Shown here: in pieces, positions 43,201 through 54,200 of the stretch
Layout of the letters: every line of letters begins with the position of its first letter
Numbering within the stretch: position 1 is the first letter of the stretch
From: Closterium sp. NIES-65
Taxonomy: Eukaryota; Streptophyta; Zygnematophyceae; Desmidiales; Closteriaceae
Length of the DNA: 64,000 nucleotides
Direction: 5' to 3'
Assembly: GCA_948144175.1 (NCBI GenBank)
Contig: CANXME010000221.1
Coordinates: forward strand, 59,013 to 123,012
Program-made: the position numbers and the translations under genes
Notes under the pieces: generated by a model
Told to the model about the DNA's origin: nothing
What the model saw: the letters and a program-made list of their open reading frames with translations, nothing else
Database searches by the model: none

Positions 43201-44656
43201 GTGGGTTGAACACACGGTAGGTTCAACACACGGTGGGTTGAACACACAGTGGGTTGAACACACGGTGGGTTTAACACACGGTGGGTTTAACACACGGTAG
43301 GTGCAACACACAGTGGGTTGAACACACGGTGGGTTGAACACACGGTGGGTTGAACACACGGTAGGTTCAACACACGGTGGGTTGAACACACGGTGGGTTG
43401 AACACACGGTAGGTGCAACACACAGTGGGTTGAATACACGGTGGGTTGAACACACGGTGGGTTGAACACACGGTGGGTTGAACACACGGTAGGTTTCACA
43501 CACGGTGGGTTGAACACACGGTGGGTTGAACACACGGTGGGTTGAACACACAGTGGGTTGAACACACGGTGGGTTTAACACACGGTGGGTTTAACACACG
43601 GTGGGTAGAACACACGGTGGGTTGAACACACGGTGGGTTGAACACACGGTGGGTTGAGCACACGGCGGGTTTAACAGACGGTGGGTTGAACACACGGTGG
43701 GTTTAGGACACGGTGGGTTTAACACACTGTGGGCTTAACAGACGGTGGGTTGAACACACGGTGGGTTTACAACACGGTGGGTTTAACACACGGTGAGTTT
43801 AACATACGGTGGGTTGAACACACGGTGGGTTGAACACACGGTAGGTTCAACACACGGTGGGTTGAACACACGGTAGGTTCAACACACGGTGGGTTGAACA
43901 CACAGTGGGTTGAACACACGGTGGGTTGAACACACGGTGGGTTGAACACACCGTGGGTTGAACACACGGTGGGTTGAACACACGGTGGGCTTAACACACG
44001 GTGGGTTGAACACACGGTAGGTTTAATAGACGGTGGGTTGAACACACGGTGGGTTGAACACACGGTGGGTTGAACACACAGTGGGTTTAACACACGGTCG
44101 GTTTGACACACGGTGGGTTTAACACACGGTGGGTTTAACACACGGTGTGTTTAACACACGGTAGGTTGAACACGCGGTGGGTTTAACACACGGTGGGTTT
44201 AACACACGGTAGGTTTAACACACGGTGGGTTCAACACACGGTGGGTTGTACACACGGTGGGTTGAACACACGGTGGGTTTAACACACGGTGGGTTTAACA
44301 CACGGTGGGTTTAACACACGGTGGGTTTAACACACGGTGGGTTTAACACACGGTGGGTTTAACACACGGTGGGTTCAACACACGGTGGGTTGAACACACG
44401 GTGGGTTTAACACACGGTAGGTTTAACACACGGTGGGTTGAACACACGGTGGGTTGAACACACGGCGGGTTTAACACACGGCGGGTTTAACACACGGTGG
44501 GTTGAACACACGGTGGGTTTAACACACGGTGGGTTGAACACACGGTGGGTTGAACACACGGTAGGTTTAACACACGGTGGGTTTAACACACGGTAGGTTT
44601 AACACACGGTGGGTTGAACACACGGTGGGTTGAACACACGGTGGGTTGAACACACC

Positions 44657-44670
44657 ATCACAAAAAACCT
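44657..44670 (+). repeat. left terminal inverted repeat
   Basis: ATCACAAAAAACCT lies directly against the last satellite monomer, GGGTTGAACACACC. It pairs with the opposite edge at 56108-56121, matching 13 of 14 bases. The biological end may be the CAC at 44659. Confidence 0.75.
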
Positions 44671-44936
44671 TGATTTTTGAAGGGGGTTCAAAGGGGGGTA
44701 CAGTTCAGGTGTTTTGGTTGGCGAAGTTCCAAAGCCAGATCGCGACCAATCACGGAATGAATTCGGACCGCGTTTGTTTGTCGAAGTCGAAATCGAATCC
44801 GCGACTCCGGTACATTGCCGGTTTTTTTAAGCTTGCCAATTTTGTTCTGAATTTGTAACTGGTTTTGTAAGCTTTGACTTCCCTGAAATGTGACTGCATG
44901 AAAATATGCTGGCCATTTTATTACAGGATAAATGCA
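44671..44936. other. left subterminal region, no gene
   Basis: About 270 bp lie between the left terminus and the transposase stop codon. The stretch includes a G-rich patch (44690-44700), ATCGCGACCAATCACGG and a T-rich tract near 44824. A short open frame crosses the terminus from satellite DNA and has no credible features. The region should contain the 3' untranslated end of the minus-strand gene. Confidence 0.5.
44917..44922 (-). terminator. polyadenylation signal for the transposase gene
   Basis: On the minus strand the sequence reads AATAAA, beginning about 15 bases after the TGA stop of the transposase. It is the only canonical signal close to that stop. Confidence 0.5.
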
Positions 44937-47900
44937 TCACATTTGATACTTATTAAGGAGATAGGTACTGTCTAGATGGAATGCCTTCACCACATGGACG
45001 TGGCGGAGCAGCGCTTCAATGGGAATCACGGAGTACGCGTACATTCCTGTCGTCCACTTGAGGCGAAGGCATCCTGTTGCTGTATCCTCTCCGCTTGCAT
45101 TCCAATATCTAACGTAAGCCAGCTCCTCCTTCTCTCCACGTATTTTGGTATGGAACAACAGAAGCAACCTTGCATACCACTCCTCTCTCCGACCATACCT
45201 TACACCCTCCACTGCAACATCCGAGTACCATGGCTTCTCAAAATAGTCAGGGGTCGCTCGAACGAAGTGAGACACTCTTGAGAAGCTGGCGTCGTCTGCT
45301 GCAGGGATTGCCAGCGATGCATGGGCCTGCATAACAGTTGATGTTAGTCATGTATGATACGAGCCAGCCAAATGATGGTTGATTGCATAAACTTGCAACT
45401 ACTTACTCGAATCTTGGTGACGCATCCTGCATAACGCATAAGCGCATCCTTGAGGGCAGCTTGGGCACGAGGGTGTTGCTTGGCCCACTTCCTTTCAAAC
45501 CAGTTGGTAGAGGTGGATTCGTGTGACAACTCCACAGGGAGGGAGTATGACTCCTTGATGAGCGTCCGTGTGTCGGTCTCAATCGCCTGCCAACATATGC
45601 TATTGATATTATTACATTCTGCATTCATATCCATGCAATTCAAGCACTAAACAGATTTACCTGCCGCATGGCGGTGTCCCGACCGGCAGGATCATCCACC
45701 GGCACCACATCCGGAATGCGCCTAGCATGGAACTTCATGATCTGCCCATCTACATTGCGCTTGTTGGACCGACGGTAGATCCTCTTTACCAACGGTCCGT
45801 GCAAGTGCTCGAACATGTTGGTGCTGAATTCAGTCACATGACCCGCCCGACGTATGGAGTCGATGTAGTGCGACATGAGATGTGTTTTCACAAGGCACCA
45901 AGAGGATGGCTGCTTTGGAAACGCAGCCTGCATCTGCTCAACGAGCCTGATGGGAGTGGGAGATGACAACACATGCATTCACAGAGTCTACTTATTCATA
46001 TGCTTTTCCTATTCCTGATCCTTTTCATCAAAGTTTAGCAGCAACATCCTCACAAGATTGCCTACTACAAGAGCACTTTTACAGTAGCCAAGCATACATC
46101 CCATGCACAGGGATTTACATGCTTGATATTATTACCGAGAGGTCATCTTCTTCAGCTCCCGGAGGGACCGCTCAGTGTGCCCCTGTGGCTGGGAGCACAG
46201 GATGTACCAGCCAAGATAGGCACGAACGGCATCCATCTGGGGCTGGCGAAGCAGACCTGCAAAAACAAACACCATGACCTGCAAAGAACGTGGATAGCAG
46301 CAAAGGGGAGGGTGAGCACAGATGGTGTGAGGAGTTGGGACAAACAATGGCAGCATGAGCAGACTGCTTGAGGGTTTAGGCCAGGACAAGCAACAGGGAA
46401 TGGAGGGTTCATACCTGCATGACGGCCCTGTGCTCATAGGCCGCCACACATGCGCCGGTCTCAAAGTAGGCGCTCTCCGGCAGGCGCATGTGATTCAGGC
46501 GCGTGCGGTCGCGAATGAGAGACAGGCGCCTTCATTTCAGCGGCGCCATAAGGGCAGAAACAGGTCAGTAATAGGACAGAACTTATGGTTTGAGTAATTG
46601 TGACCAGGAGCAACGAATCCAATCCCCAAAACACTGACCTGTCCATCTGCTTCACACGCCGCTTCTTCATCTTGCGCACGACAGCCACAATGTGGCTCAT
46701 GATGCCTAGGTCCGCCTGGTGCATGATGTCAGGCATCACCACGAGGTAGGGATTGCCCCACGCGGTCCCTGGGACATCCCACTTCCAGAGCACGCACTGG
46801 TAATGGGGATGTGGTGGGGAATGGAGGAGAGATGTACGTGAGAGTGGATAGGTAATCTAAACCACAAGTCGGGTGAGTTCAATGGGGCAGAGCACATCTG
46901 GCAATTCATGACGGGGCGGGCGAGAGCATAGACTACTCATGGGCCGGGGAAACAGGTCACTCACCTCAACAGGGTAGGTAGAGTAGGCCTTGCACGGGTT
47001 GTCCTGGCTAGTTGTCGTCCCCGCCGCCTCGTTAACGATCCATTGCTACTGTTCAGGCGTGCGCGGCGTGTTCCGTGCCTTGACAGCACTCAGATGCTCC
47101 TGTTGTAGCACGGGGCCGAGGGATGGGATAGAAAAGGTAAGGGTGGTAGCTATGTGGGTTCGCTCAGGCGACCCACAAACGGGAATGTAATTGAATGCGT
47201 GCAGATGGCATGTGACCTCACCTTTGCAGCATAGCAGATGCTGCACGGCATCCGCGATCCATGCGAGAGTGTGCAACTGATTTTGCCGCTCTCGGGGTAG
47301 TCGCACACCCAGGCGTACAGCAGGGGCCGCACGGTTTGCCAATCTCCGAAAGGGTCCCTGAGACGGAACCCGCTGCAAGAAATGGAGTGAGTGGCAACAC
47401 GCATTCAAGGTTGCGGATTTTAGGGAGGAACGACGAGGGGCAAAGGGCCATGCTACATACAGAGAGGGTTTGCATACCATGCAGGTGGTGAGATGATGTC
47501 TTAGCAAGATGCAAACCGAGTACGGACCTGGCGATGCCATCAAGAAGCGGCTGCAGCACGGTGATGACGCAACGCTGGAAGAGCATCACCTTCTCCACGG
47601 CAGACATTGTAGATGGGGGGATTGGAAGGAGGGCAAGTAGTGTGTGACCGGCTTTCCCCCATCGCTTGGCCTGGGCGATGTTCGCCAGCGTCATCATGAG
47701 CGGCCACGCCTTTTTCCGGCCGTTGTTGCTCATGTGCGTCACATCCGAATATAAGATGATCCCCCCCACAACTTCGGACCAACCGAAGTGTTCCTGCAGT
47801 GCACGACAAAGCGGCAACGGACACACGGTTTAACACTCAAGATGCTCTTGACAGATCAGTGCTGCGATGGATGCATGACTCAGGATTGGGTTTGGGGTGG

Positions 47901-48908
47901 CAACGTGGTCTTTCCTTACCTGAGCATCATTCCACCACGTTCGTGTTTCGGGCGTGGTATAGCGACGGCCGCCTGCGTCAGGGTCCTCATCTACACGCGC
48001 CTTGAGCTTGAAGCCGGGCGCGTTGTTGGGATGTCCAAACATTTCAGCGAATGCCTGGTGTACGGTGGCGAAAGCAGGTGAGAGGAGAGGCATGGTTCGT
48101 GGCGGAGAAGGTGGGTGTACGGTTAATACAAGGATAACTAAGTACATGCAAACCCTGTGTGCCTCATCATCATTTCACGGCATTGAATGCAAAGTCGGCT
48201 TACCTGGGCTGAGTTCTGGAAGTGCAAGCGCTGTGGTGGATGACCGTCAATCTTGAAGGTCGCCACCGACCATCCGCGATTGAGCCCTGCCAAGCACTCC
48301 AACTCGAACCGCTCCAGATCCTTACAGTTCCGGAGCTCCGAGATCACAAGAGGCGCAAGGCCGGGCTCTACAACTAGCTGAAGCAGGCCGTTGATGTCAA
48401 CCTCGGCCATTCCCATTCCGCCATTCACGCGCCGGACGAAATGCAGCAGCTTCAACGCGAGCGGATTGAGGGGCATGGCATTGGTCTGTCCGGAGATGAC
48501 GGTTGGCGGCGCGGCATGACTCCCTTCGGGCCGGCTCTCAGGATGGTCAGTCGTCTCAGCCGCAGGAGCTCCATGCCGTGGTTGATGTTCATCTTCAGGA
48601 GGCCCCTCGTTCACGTCGTTGGGAGTTTCGTCAACATGAGCATCAGGAACGCGTAGAGGTCGGCTCACACTGACGGCGTTGGATGCGTTAGACGCTGTAG
48701 GTGAACCGGGAGCGGCTGGAGCGTCCGACAGAATGTCGTGGACGAATAGCAAAGCGTGAAGACCGGCGGTCGGTGCAGATCGCGTGGGCCTCGCCACGGC
48801 GGATAGTCCTTGGCAAGGGGTCCGCCGTGACTTATGACTGCCATAAACTTGGGCGTTGGGGAACCATCTGTTGCAGAACTCGCAAACGATGCCTGGTAAA
48901 GAGCCCAT
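44937..48908 (-). CDS. Plavaka-like DDE transposase, 11 exons, with one in-frame stop
   Basis: The proposed exons on the minus strand are 48908-48204, 48054-47920, 47793-47528, 47372-47222, 47099-46965, 46796-46639, 46529-46415, 46278-46136, 45946-45661, 45586-45407 and 45326-44937. All junctions are GT-AG and all phases agree. The joined frame is 888 codons. Recognisable parts are a C-x2-C-x12-H-x6-C zinc finger (C9, C12, H25, C32), LYSDVTHMSNNGRKKAWP (D297), DYPESGKIS followed by a CxxC (residues about 390-416), MPDIMHQADLG (D487), HTERSLREL, FEHLHGPLVKRIYRRSNKR (E649) and the C-terminal YLLNKY. This order is characteristic of Plavaka transposases (CACTA superfamily), which cut and rejoin DNA at element ends in the nucleus. 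The D and E residues named are candidates for the catalytic triad. Codon 437 in exon 5 is TAG (47048-47046), next to CAG and CAA codons. Skipping it through the acceptor ending at 47046 would keep the frame. The start is the first ATG after an in-frame TAA. Function is therefore uncertain, though family membership is well supported. Confidence 0.82.
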
Positions 48909-49644
48909 CAGTTACGGATCCGTTGTAGAGTCGAGACCTGGTCTATGAAGCTACTACCCGTGATGAAGCTTGTGAACGCATTAAGTACCCCGTTCAAGAA
49001 GTCTGTGACAGCTACACGATCATCGCCAATGCGCGCACTGTGGTGGGCGGCTTGTATCACTGCACGACTGGCACTTGACGCACGCGCTAATGTATATGAC
49101 TGGCTAACGTTGTCGAGCCGCGTGGTCGTTACCAGGCACGATACAGACCGCCCATAGCACGGGCCATCTTCCCTACAAGGCGTGTCGCCCCCGTTTACAG
49201 CGACCACGACGTGGCCAGAGGAGATGCACTGGATCTTAAGTCTCATGGTCGTGTGTGTGCGTCGCAAGCAAGGCGAGAAGGACGTGCCTATTGAGTCTAG
49301 AACTTGTGTTTATGAACTGTGCGTGAGAGTCGAGGAGGATGAGGAAGAGCGGGAAGAGATCCGTTTGGATCTCTGATTGTGTCGCGAATCGATATAGCCT
49401 CAAAATCGGAATTACGTAGGTGAGCTACAGATGCGTCAAACAAACCTGGAAATGCATATGTATAGTTACAACTTAACAAGAAACTTGTATCATTCATAAA
49501 TAGTAAACATTCATATCCTTGGGACTGTTCTTGAACAATCCTTACTCGATAACGATACGGGAACTACCCAGTAACTCCATGCCGTAACGTATGATTGGTG
49601 CTTGGAGCGAATACATATATCGTGCCGCACCGTGAAGAACGAAT
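48909..49644. other. upstream region of the transposase gene, nothing recognised
   Basis: About 730 bp of non-repetitive sequence lie between the transposase start and the 178-bp repeats. Open frames of 64-119 codons on both strands begin mostly at non-ATG codons and show no motif, so I do not call them. A small perfect inverted repeat, TGTTCTTGAACA, lies near 49527. This stretch presumably contains the transposase promoter, but no convincing TATA box was seen. Confidence 0.4.
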
Positions 49645-50492
49645 ATCCAAGAATGGATGGCTGTCGGTAACGCATCTACGCTTGTGCGTTGGGCCTGTGC
49701 CTCATACCACTCCTTCTAAGCACCTTGTGTAATGTCTGTTCAAGAATGGATGACAATCCAACACCATACCACAACGGATTCACCAAGTCGCGCAACGCGG
49801 AGGCCTGAACGATGCATCGTCGCACAGTCTAAACATGACTGTCGATAATGCATCTACGCTTGTGCGTTGGGCCTGTGCCTCATACCACTCCTTCTAAGCA
49901 CCTTGTGTAATGTCTGTTCAAGAATGGATGACAATCCAACACCATACCACAACGGATTCACCAAGTCGCGCAACGCGGAGGCCTGAACGATGCATCGTCG
50001 CACATTCTAAACATGACTGTCGATAACGCATCTACGCTTGTGCGTTGGGCCTGTGCTTCATACCACTCCTTCTAAGCACCTTGTGTAATGTCTCTGCAAG
50101 AATGGATGACAATCCAACACCATACCACAACGGATTCACCAAGTCGCGCAACGCGGAGGCCTGAACGATGCATCGTCGCACAGTCTAAACATGGCTGACG
50201 ATAACGCATCTACGCTTGTGCGTTGGGCCTGCGCTTCATACCACTCCTTCTAAGCACCTTGTGTAATGTCTGTGCAAGAATGGATGACAATCCAACACCA
50301 TACCACAACGGATTCACCAAGTCGCGCAACGCGGAGGCCTGAACGATGCATCGTCGCACAGTCTAAACATGGTTGTCGATAACGCATCTACGCTTGTGCG
50401 TTGGGCCTGTGCTTCATACCACTCCTTCTAAGCACCTTGTTTAATGTCTGTGCAAGAATGGATGACGATCCAACACCATACCACAACGGATT
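49645..50492. repeat. 178-bp tandem repeat, about 4.7 copies
   Basis: The landmark CATCTACGCTTGTGCG begins at 49673, 49851, 50029, 50207 and 50385, an exact 178-bp spacing each time. Copies differ by only a few substitutions (for example GTGCCTCA or GTGCTTCA, CAGTCTAA or CATTCTAA). The first copy is truncated on its left, joining CAAGAATGGATG directly to GCTGTCGG. The last copy breaks off after CACAACGGAT near 50490. The array lies between the two divergent genes of the element, so it could be a regulatory or protein-binding region. That role is inferred from position only. Confidence 0.95.
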
Positions 50493-51251
50493 TACGTTTG
50501 TTATTATTGATAATCGTGTTAGAATGACGTCCGCTGGCCCTAAACCATTGTGGCAAAGCCTAAAAGTGCGCAGTACATCTTTCCTAAGTAATAATTCAAG
50601 ACGGTCGTTGTGTGTGTGACGTGAGAATCACCGATTAACTTACCCGAACCCCGTACAAAACCAGTTGCAACTTAGAGTTTGATGAAATGCGTTGTTACTT
50701 TGCAACCGAAAACACTGTACTTTGCAGGGATTTGACTAATTTCGCACTGTAGGTTTCACACCAGGTTTACCCTTTGTTGTGATTGATGCGTTGGCAACTG
50801 TCATTGGCCGACGCATCTCAAACGATTCCCCCAGCAACACAGTCATCAGCCAAGAGGTACTTCAGCCATTGGGCGGCTGAGATCGAGCGGAAGGTGGGTT
50901 TATGCTAGGGTGGCTACACGTACACCGTCCAATGTAGCCTGATAGGGTTACATTTCTCTCTCTAGTCTCGCAACTCACCCCAACCACCCTCGTGCCCCAC
51001 CCACCTGCTTCCGTCACTCCCTGGGCCAACACTTTGACGCTGCTCGTTGCCTTGACACACGCCTCTCCAGATCGGCCTTAGCGCGAAGCATAGTGGCTAC
51101 TATTTCAGACTTAGTTGAAGCGGCTGTTTTCGTAAACACATAACAGTGATAGACGGCCGATTATGCCTTTGTGAGATTCAGTAGCAAAACCCTTTCGAAA
51201 CCGGCTCAACCCTTCCGCGCAATTTGCAACTTTGCTCTTCCTACGATTACC
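50493..51251. other. 5' region of the plus-strand gene
   Basis: No gene is visible here. The stretch contains a CT-rich tract (TTTCTCTCTCTAGTCTC near 50953), which resembles a plant pyrimidine patch near transcription starts, and a long run lacking ATG before the coding start. At 51163-51174 is a four-codon upstream frame, ATGCCTTTGTGA, which ends 77 bp before the main ATG. Promoter placement is a guess. Confidence 0.35.
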
Positions 51252-54200
51252 ATGACACGTGCAACACGTAACCAAGCAATGGAGGAGGAACAGGCCGGCC
51301 GCCGCGCGACAAGGGGGACGTCTAAACAAATCGATAGGGAGAGTGGTGGCGGCGCTAAAAAAAACAATGCGTCCGTCGCTCGTGGCATTGGGCCGAAAAA
51401 AGCGGCGGCAAAAAAGGTCGCGCGCGGTCAACAGGAGGCCGGCAAGAAAGCGGCAGACAAGGGGCCTAAACCAACGCCACGCAAGCGTGTTTCTACAGTG
51501 AACAAAGCTGCGGATGGTGCCTCTGCTGGAACCGAGCCCGGTCCGAGTAAAGACGGCACCACTGGCGGCAACGAAGATCCGGGGCGAGGGAGCGCGAGTC
51601 TTGCACTCCCGTCGGCGGAGATGGAGGGTTCGGCGACAGGGGGAAATCACGGAGGCGATCCTCGCGCCGAGCATGCCGCAACCAAGGAGTCCGAGGAGGC
51701 GGCAACGCAACACCATCTGACGCTGCTCCAGCCGAGCGTGGTCGAAGTTTCTGCAGCCATGCTGGATAAGGACAAGGTGGCACAGCACGAGTCGGTGGGG
51801 CTGGTCGGTGGCTCTCCTCCTTCTGGTGGACGGGGAAGGCGTAGGCAAAGGAAGAGCGATGGGGAGGAGGATGATGACACCGCCGTGCCCGGGGACCTCA
51901 CCACGCGGGCGAAGAGGCGGCAGACGACAGGTAGTGCTGACAACGCCGGAGGCGCGGAAGTTGACACACCGCGAGGCGCCAAGGAAGCTAGTGGCAAGGC
52001 GGGCGGTCAAGCATTGCACCAGAAAGGCCGCCCCGCAGCAAGAAAAGCATCTGGCGGAAGGAGAGGCAAGAAAGCAGCGACAGGAACGAGGCCGAAACGG
52101 GGCGATGAAGACCCCGGTGATGCGGAGGAGGAGGAGGATGAGGAGGAGGATGCGGGGGGAGAGGAGGATGAAGAGGAAGCGGAGGAGGAAGACGCGGATG
52201 TTGGGGAGGATGCTAAAGATGAGAATGATGGCGGGGAGGACGAAGAGGAGGAGGAGGAGGAGGAGGAGGAGGAGGAGGAGGAGGAGGAGGAGGAGGGGGA
52301 TGAGGAGGAGGAGCAGGGTGACGAGGAGGAGGAGGAGGAGGAGGAGGAGGAGGCATCAGAGAAGGAGGAGGAGGAGGAGGAGGAGGAGGAGGAGGAGGAG
52401 GAGGATGTGGCGCCAGGGAAGAGACGGGGCGGGCGTGGCGGTCGGGTGAGTGGGACAGGGAAGGAGGGGGGCCGGACTCGCCCTTCCCGAAAACGCGGGG
52501 CAGGTGACGCTGCGCGCGGCGAAGCAGCGGGCAAACCGAAGGCGCGTAAGGTGAAGGTCGAAAGTGAAGGGGTTGGTAAAAAGCAAGGGAGCCAGGGTGC
52601 AACAGGGGATGGAGGAGGAAAGGGTGGCCGCGCCAAAGGGGTTCGAGTGGGTACCGGCAAGAAAGAACCTGCCGGTAAACGTCGCAGCGTGCGCCGAAGC
52701 ACCCCGCGGAAAGGTGGCAACGAGAAGGCGCAGGCTGCCCCAAAACCGAAGGGACAACAGAAAGGTGAGCATTGTGTCCAATACAACTGGCGTGACGTGT
52801 TAAACAATCTGCTAAACCGTCCCAAATAATACCCTTTATTCAAATTGTTTCTCTCCTGCAGGGAAGGAGAAGGTCGACGAATCTGCCAAGCAAGGTAAAC
52901 CCTCTTGTCTCAAACCAGTACAACCCTAAACCCGATCTAGATTCAAACCTTTCTGAATATGCATGCATGTCTGGCCCCGCCTTGAAACCGATCGACTCTA
53001 ATTTTTATTTTCCCACTCCCTCTACATCTCAGCCCCTCGCGTTACAGGCATTGGGCCGCCCGTAAGCGTGCAACGAATGCATCTAACGAAGGCTGCCGGA
53101 AGAGCGAGTGTTACACCGCTCTCGTCCGGCGCACCAAGGTTCTACACGCCGTGGGCCGGCCCCAGCAAAGTCGCTGCGACGGCACCCGGCGCGCCAAGAG
53201 GAGAGGAATCCGAATCCCCTCCACCCGTCCCCGTCACGCACTCCCCACTCGCCTCACCCTCGTACCCATTTCGGCAACTCCACGCTTCTCCTGTCCGGGG
53301 CAGGGCGGTCTCCCCCATCGCCGGTCCTTCGCGCGGGCATCAGGCAGGCACTTATGCCAATCCCTTCCCTGAGCTCCCCTTTTCCCGCCAGCGTGATAGT
53401 GTGAGGGCACACGGGACTGCTGTAGAAGACGTTGATCCCCTTGGCCAGAGGGGGGATTCTTCACACCCTTTTCCTCCGCTCATGGGTGCCCTAGGTGAAA
53501 GTGAGGAGCACGAGCAGTTTGTTACACGTAAGGAGTTCCAGGCGCTGCGGTCTGAGATGTACGCCATGTTTGCACAGCTCGGCCTGCGTTGTGGAGTACC
53601 TGCCAGCTATGCCGACGGGTCGGCAGCCCTGCCTATGGCTGGTACCCCGCCGCCGATGAGCGCCGTGGACAAGGCACGAGTGCTAGTGTTGCAGGAGACA
53701 AACCCATTCCCGGTATGTGGCGGGCCAAATGGGGCGGGTTGGGGTTGACGTGGCAACAAGGGCGGGGTTGGGGCTGACGTGGCGGGTTCGAAGGGAACAC
53801 GGGAGCGGCGCGTGACGAGGCGACGCGTATCAGGTGGGTGGGGGGTGACGTGGCATGGGGTGGGTGGGTGTGACGTGGCAAGTGGGGCGGGTTGTTGGTG
53901 AACGTGGCGGATGCAAGTGCGTGTGACATGGCAAAAGGTGAGGGTTGGGGATGACGTGGCACCCTACAAGGGTACACGTGAGCGGCGCATGACGAAGCGA
54001 GGCGTTTCAGGTGGGTGGGGGGTGACGTCGCTCTTGGTGGGGGTGTGACGTGGCAAGTAGGGCGGGTTGTTGGCGGATGCAAAAGGGTGTGACGTGGCAG
54101 CATGTGAGGGTTGGGGCTGACGTGGCGGTTTGGAATGGTACACAGGAGCGTCCACTGACGAGGCGACGCGTGTCAGGTGGGTGGGGGGGTGACGTGGCAT

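Larger units (their letters stand above)
11629..44656. repeat. 16-bp satellite array, left part (about 2060 monomers)
   Basis: This is a head-to-tail array of a 16-bp unit with two main forms, GGGTTGAACACACGGT and GGGTTTAACACACGGT. The TAGGTTTAAC variant is also common. Frequent point variants are ACACATGG, ACACAGTG, GTGTGTTG, GATCACAC and GAAGACAC. The section from about 34 to 41.5 kb is the most uniform and 11.6-19 kb is the most varied. On the minus strand the GAAC form is open in all three frames, which gives Cys-rich 16-residue repeats up to 332 codons. The TAAC form inserts TAA in one frame. The frames therefore reflect monomer composition, not selection for a protein. Confidence 0.97.

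Noticed and set aside
11544-44589. Scores of minus-strand open frames encoding Cys-rich repeats in the 16-bp array, as a possible secreted or structural protein family
   Set aside because: They follow from a stop-free 16-bp unit read in all three frames, begin mostly at GTG, overlap each other in different frames, and break wherever the TAAC variant falls in one phase. There are no splice, start or stop signals in context.
44646-44858. 70-codon plus-strand frame at the left terminus
   Set aside because: It begins in satellite DNA and runs across the terminal repeat. It has no motif and no plausible promoter.
48908-49267. 119-codon minus-strand frame just upstream of the transposase, as a separate gene or first exon
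   Set aside because: It starts at a non-ATG codon and has no motif. An in-frame TAA precedes the transposase ATG, and no splice join was needed for the zinc finger.
49673-50490. tRNA-derived or 5S-derived origin of the 178-bp repeat
   Set aside because: A TGTTCAAGAATGG string slightly resembles a pol III B box, but no A box, cloverleaf or 5S internal control region could be found.
51111-52843. Minus-strand and second-frame Ser-, Pro- or Arg-rich open frames opposite the companion gene
   Set aside because: They are shadows of the GAG-rich exon. The plus frame has the ATG, consistent splice phases and continuation in later exons.
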